This document shows, piece after piece, positions 1 to 10,114 of a stretch of DNA of 64,000 nt. The position numbers and the translations under genes were made by a program. The notes under the pieces are model-generated. The model saw only the letters and a list, made by a program, of their open reading frames with translations. It was not told the origin of the DNA and made no database searches. This DNA comes from Streptosporangiales bacterium. Lineage in GTDB: Bacteria > Actinomycetota > Actinomycetes > Streptosporangiales > Streptosporangiaceae. The stretch covers positions 1 to 64,000 of the forward strand of contig WHSL01000002.1 in the NCBI GenBank assembly GCA_009380095.1. Direction: 5' to 3'. The stretch's first letter is position 1. The number at the start of each line of letters is the position of its first letter.

Positions 1-119
1 CGAAACACTGGGGAGCCTCAGGCCGAGGCGCCGAGGCAGCCCCGGCCGAGGCACCGAGGGAGCCACGGGCGGAGACATCAAGGGGACCCCGGAGGCCGGG
101 GCATCAACGGGGGTGGGGG

Positions 120-326
120 TCAGTCGTCCTCTTTGTCCTGGGCGTCCCAGGCTTCGTTGCGCGCGGCGGCGGTGCTCAGTGCCCTCGACGCCTCCTCGGC
201 GGTCGCGTACGGCCCCATCCGCTCCCGGTCGGGACAGCCGGGCCCGTGCTCCACGGTCTGATGACGCAGGCAGAACCACCACCCCGCGTCGTTCTCCCGC
301 TCCATCGCGTTCTCCTCACGGTTCAT
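120..326 (-). CDS. Small conserved hypothetical protein (68 aa)
   Basis: Function unknown. The 68-residue protein has a [11 protein letters not shown] segment, then [13 protein letters not shown] and an EEASRAL helix, ending in an acidic tail. I recall this pattern from small actinobacterial hypothetical proteins. The two cysteines (about 19 and 31) and two histidines (22, 27) could bind a metal, but this is inference. The start at 326 is chosen because GGGAGG lies 7-12 bases upstream; an internal ATG at 305 also has a GAGGAG site and would give 61 residues. It is divergent from map. Confidence 0.75.
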   Translation of the reverse strand: MNREENAMERENDAGWWFCLRHQTVEHGPGCPDRERMGPYATAEEASRALSTAAARNEAWDAQDKEDD

Positions 327-376
327 CGCGGACCTCCCGGCGTTCGACTCCCATCTTGCCCCCGCGGACCCGCCGG

Positions 377-382
377 TAGACT
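377..382 (+). promoter_or_regulatory. -10 box for leaderless map transcript
   Basis: TAGACT lies 8 bases before the ATG of map and there is no Shine-Dalgarno sequence in between. This is the arrangement of actinobacterial leaderless genes, where transcription starts at the first base of the start codon. Confidence 0.45.
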
Positions 383-390
383 CCCGATAC

Positions 391-1248
391 ATGTCCACCC
401 TCCTGCGGCCCGGCCGGATCTCACCCATGCGCGATGTGCCATCTTCCATCGAACGACCGGAGTACGTGGGGAAGAAGCGGCCGCGCACCGGCGAGCCCGA
501 GGTGAAGTCTCCGGAGATCATCGAGCGGATGCGGGTCGCGGGGGAGCTCGCCGCGCGGGCGCTGCGCGAGGTCGGCGGGCACGTGCGCCCCGGCGTCACC
601 ACCGACGAGCTGGACCGCGTCGGGCACGAGTACCTGGTCGCGCACGGGGCGTACCCCAGCACGCTGGGCTACCGCGGCTACCCGAAGTCGCTCTGCACCT
701 CCCTCAACGAGGTCATCTGCCACGGCATCCCGGACGACACGGTGATCCACGATGGCGACATCGTGAACATCGACATCACCGCCTTCATCGGCGGCGTGCA
801 CGGCGACACCAACGCGACATTCCTCGCCGGCGACGTGGACGAGGAGTCGCGGCTGCTGGTGGAGCGCACCCGCGAGGCCACCATGCGCGCCATCAAGGCG
901 GTCGCCCCCGGCCGAGCGCTGAACGTGGTGGGCCGCGTCATCGAGTCGTACGCGAAGCGCTTCGGCTACGGCGTCGTGCGCGACTTCACCGGCCACGGCA
1001 TCGGCACCACGTTCCACTCCGGACTGATCGTGCCGCACTACGACGACCCGAACCTCGACGTCGTACTGGAGCCCGGCATGACGTTCACGATCGAGCCGAT
1101 GCTCACGCTCGGCACCGTCGAGTACGACCTGTGGCCGGACGGCTGGACCGCGGTGACCCGCGACCGCAGGCGCACCGCCCAGTTCGAGCACACCCTGCTG
1201 GTCACCGAGGACGGCCACGAGATCCTCACCCTGCCCGGCGACGCGTAG
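391..1248 (+). CDS. map: Methionine aminopeptidase, type I
   Basis: Cytoplasmic dinuclear-metal enzyme that removes the initiator methionine from new proteins. The 285-residue sequence shows the full pita-bread fold set of ligands: D128 (NIDIT), D139 (HGDT), H202 (GHGIG), E235 (TIEPM) and E266 (QFEHT), plus substrate-site H111. The N-terminal extension of about 40 residues, with [14 protein letters not shown] and RPEYVGK, matches actinobacterial type Ic enzymes that carry an SH3-binding-like linker, and it supports the start at 391 rather than the internal ATG at 427. No ribosome binding site is visible; a TAGACT hexamer suggests a leaderless message. The gene stands alone between a divergent small gene and npdG. 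Confidence 0.96.
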   Translation: MSTLLRPGRISPMRDVPSSIERPEYVGKKRPRTGEPEVKSPEIIERMRVAGELAARALREVGGHVRPGVTTDELDRVGHEYLVAHGAYPSTLGYRGYPKSLCTSLNEVICHGIPDDTVIHDGDIVNIDITAFIGGVHGDTNATFLAGDVDEESRLLVERTREATMRAIKAVAPGRALNVVGRVIESYAKRFGYGVVRDFTGHGIGTTFHSGLIVPHYDDPNLDVVLEPGMTFTIEPMLTLGTVEYDLWPDGWTAVTRDRRRTAQFEHTLLVTEDGHEILTLPGDA

Positions 1249-1333
1249 GCAAGGCCGCGCCCGAAACAGGGGACGCCCGGCACCCGGCGGGCCGCCGTCG
1301 ATGATCATGACGCCGGGTGGCAGGATGCGAAAC

Positions 1334-2023
1334 ATGGCAGATGGTGTGGACAACGCGCAGGCCCCGGACGTCGCGTCGCTGACCGTGGCGATCCTCGGCG
1401 GGACCGGCCCGCAGGGCAAGGGGCTGGGGCTGCGGCTGGCGACGGCCGGCAACAAGGTGATCATCGGCTCGCGCAGCGCGGAGCGGGCCGCGCAGATCGT
1501 GGCCGAGGAGTTCCCGGAGGGGCTGCCGGTCACCGGCATGGACAACGCGGCCGCGGCCCAGGCGGGCGACGTGGTGATCGTGGCGGTGCCGTGGGACGGG
1601 CACCGGGACACGCTGATCGGGCTCCGTACCGAGCTGGCCGGCAAGATCGTGGTCGACTGCGTGAACCCGCTCGGCTTCGACAAGCGCGGCGCGTACGCGC
1701 TGCCCGTCGAGGAGGGCAGCGCGGCGCAGCAGGCCGCCGACGTGCTGCCGGAGAGCCGGGTGGTGGGGGCGTTCCACCACGTGTCGCACGTGCTGTTGGC
1801 GGACCTCGAGGTCGCCGAGATGGACCTGGACGTGCTGGTACTGGGCGACGACCGCGAGGCCACCGACCTGGTCCAGGCGCTCGCCGCGCGCATCCCCGGA
1901 ATGCGCGGGATCCACGGCGGGCGGCTGCGCAACGCGCACCAGGTGGAGGCGTTCACCGCCAACCTGATCTCCATCAACCGCCGCTACAAGGCGCACGCCG
2001 GGCTGCGCATCACCGACGTGTGA
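1334..2023 (+). CDS. npdG: F420-dependent NADP reductase
   Basis: Transfers hydride between coenzyme F420 and NADP+, linking the F420 pool used by LLM-type oxidoreductases (one is encoded nearby at 2849-3886) to NADPH. The protein of about 229 residues opens with a Rossmann beta-alpha-beta containing GGTGPQGKGLG, then a GSRS segment that reads NADP phosphate, and ends with the family's short C-terminal helical domain. The start at 1334 is preferred because CAGGA lies 8 bases upstream; the reading frame stays open to 1301. Its TGA overlaps the GTG of the next gene, so the two are probably translated together. Confidence 0.88.
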   Translation: MADGVDNAQAPDVASLTVAILGGTGPQGKGLGLRLATAGNKVIIGSRSAERAAQIVAEEFPEGLPVTGMDNAAAAQAGDVVIVAVPWDGHRDTLIGLRTELAGKIVVDCVNPLGFDKRGAYALPVEEGSAAQQAADVLPESRVVGAFHHVSHVLLADLEVAEMDLDVLVLGDDREATDLVQALAARIPGMRGIHGGRLRNAHQVEAFTANLISINRRYKAHAGLRITDV

Positions 2024-2787
2024 TCGACGATCTCGGCCTCGAGGTCGCGGCGCCTCCGCGGGTACGCCGCGTGGTGTCGCTGGTCCCGTCGCTGACCGAG
2101 GCCGTGGCGGTGACGGCGCCGGGGCTGCTCGCCGCCGCGACGGACTGGTGCACACACCCGCCGGACCTCGAGGTCGTACGGGTCCGCGGCACCAAGAGCC
2201 CGGACGTGCCGAAGATCATCGAGCTCCGGCCGGACCTGGTGCTGGTGAACTTCGAGGAGAACCGCGAGCAGGACCTCGCCGCGCTGCGGGACGCGGGCGT
2301 GCCGGTGTACGTGACCGTGATCCGCACCCTCCCCGAGGCGTTCGGCTCGCTCACCCGGATGCTCGCGGCCTGCGGCCTGGACCGCCCCCGCTGGCTCGAC
2401 GAGGCCCGGGAGGCCTGGGCGGACGTGCTCGCGACACCGCCGTCCGCCCGCGCCCGAGCGATCGTGCCGATCTGGCGCCGCCCATGGATGGTGCTCGGCC
2501 ACGGTACGTTCGCCGGGGACGTGCTGGCCCGCCTCGGCGTGGCCAACCTGTACGGCGACGCCGCCGAGCGCTACCCGAAGGTCCCGCTGGACGAACTCCG
2601 CGCGGCGGGCGCGGACCTCGTCGTCCTGCCCGACGAGCCGTACGCGTTCCACGCCGGCGACGGCCCGGAGTCCTTCCCCGGCCTCCCCGCGGCCCTGGTG
2701 AGCGGCCGCGACCTCACCTGGTACGGACCCTCACTGCGCGAGGCCCGCGACCGGCTCGACGCCGCCCTACGGGCCCCGCTGCGCTGA
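2020..2787 (+). CDS. Helical-backbone metal receptor-like protein (BtuF/TroA fold), apparently cytoplasmic
   Basis: The 255-residue protein resembles type III periplasmic binding proteins such as BtuF: RRVVSLVPSLTEAV at the N-terminus, then KSPDVPKIIELRPDLVL, and a C-terminal lobe with VPLDELRAAGADLVVLPDEPY. These proteins bind cobalamin or iron chelates for ABC uptake. No signal peptide or lipobox precedes the domain, so it should stay in the cytoplasm, and no transporter genes are adjacent. The GTG start at 2020 forms a GTGA overlap with npdG, which fixes the start. The ligand is unknown; a role in sensing or carrying a corrinoid or other cofactor is inference. Confidence 0.78.
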   Translation: MIDDLGLEVAAPPRVRRVVSLVPSLTEAVAVTAPGLLAAATDWCTHPPDLEVVRVRGTKSPDVPKIIELRPDLVLVNFEENREQDLAALRDAGVPVYVTVIRTLPEAFGSLTRMLAACGLDRPRWLDEAREAWADVLATPPSARARAIVPIWRRPWMVLGHGTFAGDVLARLGVANLYGDAAERYPKVPLDELRAAGADLVVLPDEPYAFHAGDGPESFPGLPAALVSGRDLTWYGPSLREARDRLDAALRAPLR

Positions 2788-2848
2788 CCGGCCCCGCACG
2801 ACACGGCGGCCCACGCCGGGCGACCCGCGCCGGGCCGGCCGGCTCCGC

Positions 2849-3886
<1,038 letters not shown>

Positions 3887-3978
3887 CGCGCCTCCTGTGC
3901 TCGGCCGAGGTCGGGGAGAACCGAATCGCATTCTAGACGCTTGCGCCGAACCCCTGTCCAGCGCCCCCGGCCAGTCGC

Positions 3979-4356
3979 TCAGCGCGGCTTGCCCGTTCCC
4001 GTCGATGTCGGCTGCGGGCACGTGGTGACGCACCAGCGCCGCAGGACCTCCTCGCCGTCCACGCTGATCGCGAGCTCCTCCGTGGGACGCTCGGCGGTCA
4101 GCTTGGAGAGCCGGGCCGCGACGGTGATCGGCTCACCGTCCTTGGTCGTGCCGGTGCACCGTACGGTCATCGTGCCGCTCGGGGCGGCCGGGGTCGCGCA
4201 GCGCAACGGCCCCTTCGGAAGGTGTCCGGAGAACTGAAGGGCCTTGGTGCCCGCCTTGGCCGTGGCGTCGCTGACCTCCGCCGCCGTCGGACCGCTGTTC
4301 CCGCAACCGGCCAGCATCAAGCCGCTGACCAGTGCGAACGCACAGATCATCCGCAT
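3979..4356 (-). CDS. Small secreted lipoprotein, possibly DUF4333-like
   Basis: The 125-residue product starts with a lipoprotein signal peptide: a short basic start, a hydrophobic run and the lipobox LAGC, so Cys18 should be lipidated. The mature domain has three further cysteines and a pattern of short strands (GTMTVRCTGTTKDG, EPITVAAR), which recalls small actinobacterial DUF4333-type lipoproteins; that assignment is tentative. The start at 4356 was chosen because it gives a normal signal peptide length; no clear ribosome binding site is visible. Function unknown. Confidence 0.72.
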   Translation of the reverse strand: MRMICAFALVSGLMLAGCGNSGPTAAEVSDATAKAGTKALQFSGHLPKGPLRCATPAAPSGTMTVRCTGTTKDGEPITVAARLSKLTAERPTEELAISVDGEEVLRRWCVTTCPQPTSTGTGKPR

Positions 4357-4494
4357 GCGGTCAGACTCACACGCGCACGCCCCGACACGGCGGAGACACG
4401 CCAACGGTGCGTCCGGCAGTCCGTACGGACCGCCGGAAACGCCGTGGTTCATCCGCCATTGTCCGGCCAAACTGCGCCCGCCCGGGCGGGCCGG

Positions 4495-5355
4495 TCAGTG
4501 GTACTCGTGCTCCGGACCGGGGAAGGTGCCGTTCACGACGTCCTCGGCGTACGCCTTCGCCGCGTCGCCGATGACCGTGTTCAGATCCGCGTACTTCTTC
4601 ACGAACTTGGCCGTGCGCGGGGTGAGGCCCGCCATGTCCTGCCAGACCAGCACCTGCGCGTCGCACTGCGGGCCCGCGCCGATGCCGATCGTCGGGATGC
4701 TCAGCGAGGCGGTGATCCGCTCCGCCACCTCCGACGGCACGCACTCCAGCACCACCGAGAACGCGCCGGCGTGCTCCAGTTCCTTGGCGTCGTCGACGAG
4801 CCGGGCGGCCGCCTCCTCGCTGCGGCCCTGCACCCGGAACCCGCCGAGCACGTTGACCGACTGCGGGGTCAGGCCGATGTGCGCCATCACCGGGATCCCG
4901 GCGTTGACCAGCGCCTCGACCTGCGGCGCCGTACGGTGCCCGCCCTCCAGCTTGATCGCGTGCGCGCGCGACTCCTTCATGAACCGGGCGGCGGAGTCCA
5001 AGGCCTGCGCCGGGCCCGCCTGATACGCGCCGAACGGCAGGTCGGCGACGATCATCGCGCGCGACGTGGCGCGGACCACGGCGGCGGTCAGCGGGACCAG
5101 CTCGTCCATGGTGACCGGGACGGTCGAGTCGTAGCCGTACACCACCATGGCGGCCGAGTCGCCCACCAGCATCACCGGGATGCCGGCGTCGTCGAAGACC
5201 TTCGCGGTGAGCGCGTCGTAGGCGGTCAGCATGGGCCACCGCTCACCGCGCTGCTTGGCGGCGGCGATGTCCCGTACGGTCACGCGCCGGCCGGACGAGC
5301 CGCCGTACAGCGTGCCACTGGAGCCGCCTGTGGGCATGGGAGCAGAAGTGCTCAT
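4495..5355 (-). CDS. panB: 3-methyl-2-oxobutanoate hydroxymethyltransferase
   Basis: First committed step of pantothenate (coenzyme A precursor) synthesis: adds a hydroxymethyl group from methylene-tetrahydrofolate to 2-oxoisovalerate. The 286-residue protein has the PanB signatures [39 protein letters not shown] with the metal-binding aspartate, [21 protein letters not shown] and VVLECVP with the conserved glutamate. An N-terminal Ser/Gly-rich extension of about 25 residues is typical of actinobacteria. ATG at 5355 is preceded by GGGAGG. No panC or panD is adjacent. Confidence 0.96.
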   Translation of the reverse strand: MSTSAPMPTGGSSGTLYGGSSGRRVTVRDIAAAKQRGERWPMLTAYDALTAKVFDDAGIPVMLVGDSAAMVVYGYDSTVPVTMDELVPLTAAVVRATSRAMIVADLPFGAYQAGPAQALDSAARFMKESRAHAIKLEGGHRTAPQVEALVNAGIPVMAHIGLTPQSVNVLGGFRVQGRSEEAAARLVDDAKELEHAGAFSVVLECVPSEVAERITASLSIPTIGIGAGPQCDAQVLVWQDMAGLTPRTAKFVKKYADLNTVIGDAAKAYAEDVVNGTFPGPEHEYH

Positions 5356-5526
5356 CAGGAACCTCCCGTCTCGAGGCGCCACGGTGGCGTCCCCGGACTC
5401 ATACGGATGATCGCACGCGTGCCCGGCGTGAAACACCCCATGCGTGCAACGGAATCGGCGGCCTATGTCATCCAGGCACTGGCCTGGGGATCGGCCGGCT
5501 CCCGCCACCACGGGCCTAATTCGAAA

Positions 5527-5564
5527 CGATACGGTTGCGTATCGATACCTGCCGTGCGTAGGCT
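5527..5564 (+). promoter_or_regulatory. TetR-type operator overlapping the exporter promoter
   Basis: A perfect dyad CGATAC-6 bp-GTATCG covers 5527-5544. A -35-like TTGCGT (5535-5540) lies inside it, 18 bases before a -10 TAGGCT (5559-5564), which in turn is 7 bases before the exporter ATG. A repressor bound here would cover the -35 element. The TetR gene at 7150 is the likely partner. Confidence 0.6.
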
Positions 5565-5571
5565 GAGGGCC

Positions 5572-7137
5572 ATGGCAGAACCGTCTCCGCACCCCAGACG
5601 CTGGTACATCCTCGGCGTCCTGGTGGTCTCACTGCTCGTCGTGGTGCTCGACAACACGGTGCTCAACGTGGCGATGCGGACCATCGCCGACCCGCACCAA
5701 GGCCTCGGCGCCACGCACAGTGAGCTGGAGTGGGCGATCAACTCCTACACCCTGGTCTTCGCCGGTCTGCTCTTCACCTGGGGCGTCATCGGCGACCGGG
5801 TGGGCCGCAAGCGCATCCTCATGCTCGGCCTCACCCTGTTCGGGCTCGCCTCGCTGATCTCGGCGTACGCGCAGACGCCCGAGCAGCTCATCTGGGCGCG
5901 GGCGTTCATGGGTGTGGGCGGCGCCGCGGTCATGCCGCAGACCCTGTCGATCATCACCAACGTCTTCGACGAGCGGGAGCGCGGCCGGGCCATCGGGATC
6001 TGGGCCGGCTCGGTCGGCCTGGCCATCGCCATCGGGCCGATCGTGGGCGGCGCGCTGCTCACCCGCTTCTGGTGGGGATCGGTCTTCCTGATCAACGTGC
6101 CGATCATCGTGATCGGCCTGATCGCGATGGTCTTCATCGTCCCCGAGTCGCGCAACCCCCGGCCGGGCCGGCTCGACCCGCTCGGCGTGCTGCTGTCCAT
6201 CGCCGGGCTGGTGTCCTTCGTCTACGGCATCATCGAGGCCGGCCAGCGCTCCTCGGTCGCCCACCCGGAGGTGTATCTGCCGCTGCTGGGCGGTGCCGCC
6301 ATCCTGGTGGCGTTCTTCGTGCACGAGGCGCGCAGCGACCATCCGTCCCTGGACGTCCGGCTCTTCCGCGACCCGCGGTTCGCCGCGTCGGCCGGGGCGG
6401 TCGGCCTGATCTTCTTCGCGATGGCCGGCTCGCTGTTCATCATGACCTTTTACCTGCAGAGCGTGCGCGGCTACACCCCGCTGGAGGCCGGGCTGCTCAG
6501 CATCCCCGTGGCGGTCGCCCAGCTCACGGTCTCGCCGATCAGCTCCTCGCTGGTCCGGCGGTTCGGCGCGCGGGCCGTCTGCGGGACGGGGCTGAGCATG
6601 GTCTCCCTCGCGCTGCTCTCCTATGCCGTCGTCACCCAGGTCGACTCGCCGATCTGGTGGCTGGAGGTCGCGTTCTTCGTGATGGGTGTGGGGATGGCGA
6701 TGACCATGCCGCCGACGACCGAGTCGATAATGTCGGCGGTCCCCCGGGAGAAGGCCGGGGCCGCCTCGGCGGTGCAGAACATCGTCCGCCAGGTGTCCAC
6801 CGCCATCGGGGTCGCGGTGCTCGGATCCGTGGTCTCGATCAGCTACCGCGGCAGCATGGCGGACTCGCTGTCCGCGGTCCCCGCGCCGCTCCGCGAGCAC
6901 GCGGGGGAGTCGATCGAGGGCACGATGGCGCTGGCCGGCCGGCTCGGTGCGGCCGGCCGCGCGCTGGTCGAGCCGGCCCGGGAGGCGTACGTCGCCGCCA
7001 TGCACATCACCGCGGTCTGCGCGGGGGTGATCGCCGCGCTCGGGGTGGTGGTCGTGCTGATCTGGCTGCCCGGCCGGCGGCGCGCCGCGGCCTCGGACGC
7101 GGAGCCCGGCTCGCGGCGGGAGCCCGCGAAGGTGTGA
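5572..7137 (+). CDS. DHA2-family (EmrB/QacA-like) MFS drug exporter
   Basis: Proton-driven efflux pump of the inner membrane, 521 residues with about 14 membrane segments. The sequence shows motif A-like [13 protein letters not shown] between helices 2 and 3, motif D1-like [10 protein letters not shown] in helix 1, and motif C-like GPIVGGALL in helix 5, all typical of DHA2 proteins. The start at 5572 fits a leaderless message from the TAGGCT box. The TetR gene follows 12 bases downstream in the same direction, so the pair forms an exporter-repressor operon with the operator at 5527. The substrate cannot be inferred. Confidence 0.9.
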   Translation: MAEPSPHPRRWYILGVLVVSLLVVVLDNTVLNVAMRTIADPHQGLGATHSELEWAINSYTLVFAGLLFTWGVIGDRVGRKRILMLGLTLFGLASLISAYAQTPEQLIWARAFMGVGGAAVMPQTLSIITNVFDERERGRAIGIWAGSVGLAIAIGPIVGGALLTRFWWGSVFLINVPIIVIGLIAMVFIVPESRNPRPGRLDPLGVLLSIAGLVSFVYGIIEAGQRSSVAHPEVYLPLLGGAAILVAFFVHEARSDHPSLDVRLFRDPRFAASAGAVGLIFFAMAGSLFIMTFYLQSVRGYTPLEAGLLSIPVAVAQLTVSPISSSLVRRFGARAVCGTGLSMVSLALLSYAVVTQVDSPIWWLEVAFFVMGVGMAMTMPPTTESIMSAVPREKAGAASAVQNIVRQVSTAIGVAVLGSVVSISYRGSMADSLSAVPAPLREHAGESIEGTMALAGRLGAAGRALVEPAREAYVAAMHITAVCAGVIAALGVVVVLIWLPGRRRAAASDAEPGSRREPAKV

Positions 7138-7149
7138 GATGAGGGCACC

Positions 7150-7809
7150 ATGAGCGACGAAACGGCGAAGGTGGAGTTCGGCCGGCGGTCGTCCGGCCGC
7201 TCTTCGGGAACGCGTGTGCCCGCTCGACCGCCGGGGCGGCCGCGCAGCGAGCGCGCCGCGCAGGCGATCCTGGACGCCACCCTCGACCTGCTCGGCGAGA
7301 CCGGGGTGGCGGGGCTGTCCATCGAGGCGGTGGCCGCGCGCGCCGGCGTCGGCAAGACCACCATCTACCGGCGCTGGTCCGGCAAGGACGACCTGATCAT
7401 CGATGCCCTCGCCTCGCTGAAGGCCCCGGCCCCGGAGCCCTTGGAGGAGTCGGTGCGCGAGGATCTCGTCGCCCAGCTGAACGCCACCCGGGCCACCGCC
7501 GGTGACATGCGCAGCCGGTGCGCCATCGGGCTGGTGATGGGGGAGGGGGACCGCTACCCGCATCTGGTCGAGCGGTTTCACGCCGATGTGGTCGAGCCGC
7601 GGCGTGAGGTGCTGCGTGGGGTGCTGCGGCGCGGCGTCGCCAGTGGTGAGCTCCGCGCCGATCTGGACGTGGACGCGGCGGCGGTGCTGTTGTCCGGCGC
7701 GATGATGATGACGGTCCGGGAGTGCCCGCTCGGTGAGCAGGTCCCCGAGTCCGCCGCCCGGCGCATCGTCGACCTGGCGCTCGACGGCCTCGGCGGGCCC
7801 CGCGCCTGA
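7150..7809 (+). CDS. TetR/AcrR-family transcriptional repressor
   Basis: The 219-residue protein has an N-terminal disordered basic tail, then a TetR helix-turn-helix (residues about 33-75: AILDATLDLLGETGVAGLS, VAARAGVGKTTIYRRWSGK) and a C-terminal ligand domain of the TetR_C type (DVDAAAVLLSGAMMM). It is co-transcribed behind the DHA2 exporter and most likely represses that operon through the dyad at 5527-5544, with release when the exported compound binds. GAGGG lies 5-9 bases before the ATG. Confidence 0.9.
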   Translation: MSDETAKVEFGRRSSGRSSGTRVPARPPGRPRSERAAQAILDATLDLLGETGVAGLSIEAVAARAGVGKTTIYRRWSGKDDLIIDALASLKAPAPEPLEESVREDLVAQLNATRATAGDMRSRCAIGLVMGEGDRYPHLVERFHADVVEPRREVLRGVLRRGVASGELRADLDVDAAAVLLSGAMMMTVRECPLGEQVPESAARRIVDLALDGLGGPRA

Positions 7810-7926
7810 GCCTCCGCGGCCTATGTGTCCCACGCGGCCTGCGTCGCCGTCGCCTTCGCGACCGCGCGGCCCGCGGCCTTCACGGCTCGCGTGGCCCTGT
7901 TATCAGGTGGCCCCGCGGTCAGGTGG

Positions 7927-9681
7927 TCAGGTGGTTTCGCGCCAGCGGCTCGTGATGGGGAGGCGGCGGTCGCGGCCGAAGTTCTTCGGCGTGATCTTCG
8001 GGCCGGGCGGGTACTGGCGGCGCTTGTACTCGGCCAGGTCGACGAGCCGGATCACCCGCTGCACCAGCGCCGGGTCGTGCCCGGCGGCGACCAGCTCGGC
8101 CGCCCCCATGTCCTTCTCCACGTAGTCGTCGAGCAGCGCGTCGAGCACCTCGTACGGCGGCAGCGAGTCGGTGTCCATCTGCCCGGGCGCCAGCTCCGCG
8201 CTCGGCGGCTTGCTGATCGAGTTCTCCGGCACCGGCGGCGTCTCGCCGCGCGCGGCCGCCTGGGCGTTGCGCCAGGTGGCGAGCGCCCAGACGAGCGTCT
8301 TGGGCACGTCCTTCAGCGGCGCGAAGCCGCCCGCCGAGTCGCCGTACAGGGTTGAGTAGCCGGTGGCGATCTCGCTCTTGTTGCCGGTGGTCAGCACCAG
8401 GTGGCCGTGCTCGTTGGAGAGGCCCATCCAGATCGTGCCGCGCACCCGGGCCTGCAGGTTCTCCGCGGCCAGGCCGTGCAGGTCGAGCTCCTTCTCGTAC
8501 GCCGCCACGATCGGCGCGATCGGCACCGTACGAGAGTTCAGCCCCTGCCGCCGGACGAGCTCCTCCGCGTCGCTGATGGAGTGGTCGCTGGAGTAGCGGC
8601 CGGGCAGCAGCACCACGTGCACGTTCTCCGGCCCGGCCGCGTCCGCCGCGACGGTGGCGGCCAGCGCGGAGTCGATGCCGCCGGACAGCCCGAGGATGAC
8701 GCTGCCGAAGCCGTTCTTGCGCATGTAGTCGCGGGTGCCGAGCACCACCGCCGCGTACACCTCGGCCAGGTCGTCGAGGCGCGGGGCCTCCTCCGCGGGC
8801 CGCGGTTCGTACGGCGGCAGCGGCACCGGGGACAGTTCCGCGTGCTCCACGGCGATGCGCGTGCCGTCGCCCGCGTCGTACGGGCCGGGCTCCGGCGGCG
8901 CGCCCGCCGCCGCGACCTCCAGGTCGGCGACCAGGAGGTGCTCGACGAACTGCGGCCCCCGCGCGACCACCGCACCCGCGGCGTCGACGACCAGCGAGTC
9001 CCCGTCGAAGACCAGCTCGTCCTGCCCGCCGACGAGGTTCACGTACGCCAGCGGCGCGCCGGCCTCGCGGGCACGGCGCGCGCACAGCTCGAGCCGTACG
9101 TCGTCCTTGTTGCGCTCGTACGGTGAGGCGTTGACCGAGACCACCAGCCCCGCCCCGGCCTGCCCGGCGACGGTGACCGGCCCGCCCTCCTGCCAGAGGT
9201 CCTCGCACACCACGACCGCCACGTCGACGCCGTGCACCCGTACGACCGGCAGCGTGTCGCCGGGCACGAAGTAGCGGTACTCGTCGAACACGCCGTAGTT
9301 GGGCAGGTGGTGCTTGGCCGAGTGCGCCACGACGCGACCGCCGGTGAGCACCGCCACCGCGTCCTGTGGGGCGCCCGCCGGCAGGCCCACCCGGGGCGCG
9401 GCCCGCTCGACGCGGTCCAGGTAGCCGACGATCACGACCTGCTCGCCGAGGCCGAGGCCGGCGAGCCGGGTGGCCACCTCGCTCAGCGTCCGCCGGGACG
9501 CCTCCACGAACGAGGAGCGCAGCGCGAGGTCCTCCACCGGGTATCCGGTGAGGGCCATCTCGGGGAAGGCCACGAGGTGGGCGCCCGCCTGGGCGGCCCG
9601 CCGCGTGTAGTCCACGATCAGCTCGGCGTTGCCCTCGAGGTCCCCCACGGTCGCGTTGACCTGAGCAAGCGCGATGCGCAT
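7927..9681 (-). CDS. nadE: Glutamine-dependent NAD+ synthetase
   Basis: Makes NAD+ from nicotinic acid adenine dinucleotide using glutamine and ATP. The 584-residue protein is bifunctional. The N-terminal nitrilase-type glutaminase has the triad E41 (FPEMAL), K123 (AKHHLPNYG) and C159 (VVCEDLW). The C-terminal synthetase has the PP-loop SGGIDS (about 333-338) and LTTGNKSE. A start at 9681 is set by the MRIALAQVNATVGD strand and an AAGGTGG site upstream. A TAAAGT -10-like hexamer is at 9698-9703. The longer open frame upstream is not coding. Confidence 0.96.
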   Translation of the reverse strand: MRIALAQVNATVGDLEGNAELIVDYTRRAAQAGAHLVAFPEMALTGYPVEDLALRSSFVEASRRTLSEVATRLAGLGLGEQVVIVGYLDRVERAAPRVGLPAGAPQDAVAVLTGGRVVAHSAKHHLPNYGVFDEYRYFVPGDTLPVVRVHGVDVAVVVCEDLWQEGGPVTVAGQAGAGLVVSVNASPYERNKDDVRLELCARRAREAGAPLAYVNLVGGQDELVFDGDSLVVDAAGAVVARGPQFVEHLLVADLEVAAAGAPPEPGPYDAGDGTRIAVEHAELSPVPLPPYEPRPAEEAPRLDDLAEVYAAVVLGTRDYMRKNGFGSVILGLSGGIDSALAATVAADAAGPENVHVVLLPGRYSSDHSISDAEELVRRQGLNSRTVPIAPIVAAYEKELDLHGLAAENLQARVRGTIWMGLSNEHGHLVLTTGNKSEIATGYSTLYGDSAGGFAPLKDVPKTLVWALATWRNAQAAARGETPPVPENSISKPPSAELAPGQMDTDSLPPYEVLDALLDDYVEKDMGAAELVAAGHDPALVQRVIRLVDLAEYKRRQYPPGPKITPKNFGRDRRLPITSRWRETT

Positions 9682-9797
9682 CTGTGCCACCTTGTTCACT
9701 TTAGAGGCTCGTGAGTGGAGTCTTCGGTACCCTCCGCGCCCCCGCCGACACCCAGCATCGCGCATGCCGGGTGGGGGCGCGCGAGGCCGGGGCCGGA

Positions 9798-10114
9798 TCA
9801 GGCCGCGACGGCCGCCAGGTCCGGGACGCTGCCCCGGGTGCCGTGCAGCGGCGGGCGGCCGGGGCGGACCACGCCCACCACCGGGCAGCCCGCGGCGAGC
9901 GCGCGGGCAGCTCGGGGCGGCCCGCGGTGAGCAGGCGGACCGAGTCGCGGGGGGTGAGGCCGTGCGTGGCGGCGCGGATCGCGGCGTCGAAGGGAAGCCC
10001 GTACGCGGCCGCCAGGCCGGCCTCGGCGCGCTCCCACGCGTCGTCGGAGTCCGCGAGCACTCCGTCACAGTCGAAGATCACCGCGTCGTGCTCGCTGCCG
10101 AGCGGACCCTTCAC
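9798..10114 (-). pseudogene. HAD-superfamily hydrolase remnant with internal deletion
   Basis: The first 60 or so residues read as a haloacid-dehalogenase-type phosphatase: VIFDCDGVLADSD with both motif I aspartates, then TPRDSVRLLTAG. At about 9905 the frame changes and the sequence jumps to a typical C-terminal end, ALAAGCPVVGVV followed by SVPDLAAVAA. Roughly 95 residues containing motifs II and III are missing, so no active enzyme is possible. The GTG at 10114 overlaps the stop of the upstream phosphotriesterase remnant as GTGA, showing that the two were once translationally coupled. Confidence 0.8.

Noticed and set aside
1-119. Purine-rich repeats (GAGGCGCCGAG-like) at the window edge
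   Set aside because: Imperfect short similarities in GC-rich DNA; no period or gene could be supported.
5629-7833. Minus-strand open frame of 734 codons
   Set aside because: Antisense to the DHA2 exporter and TetR genes; the composition is that of a shadow frame.
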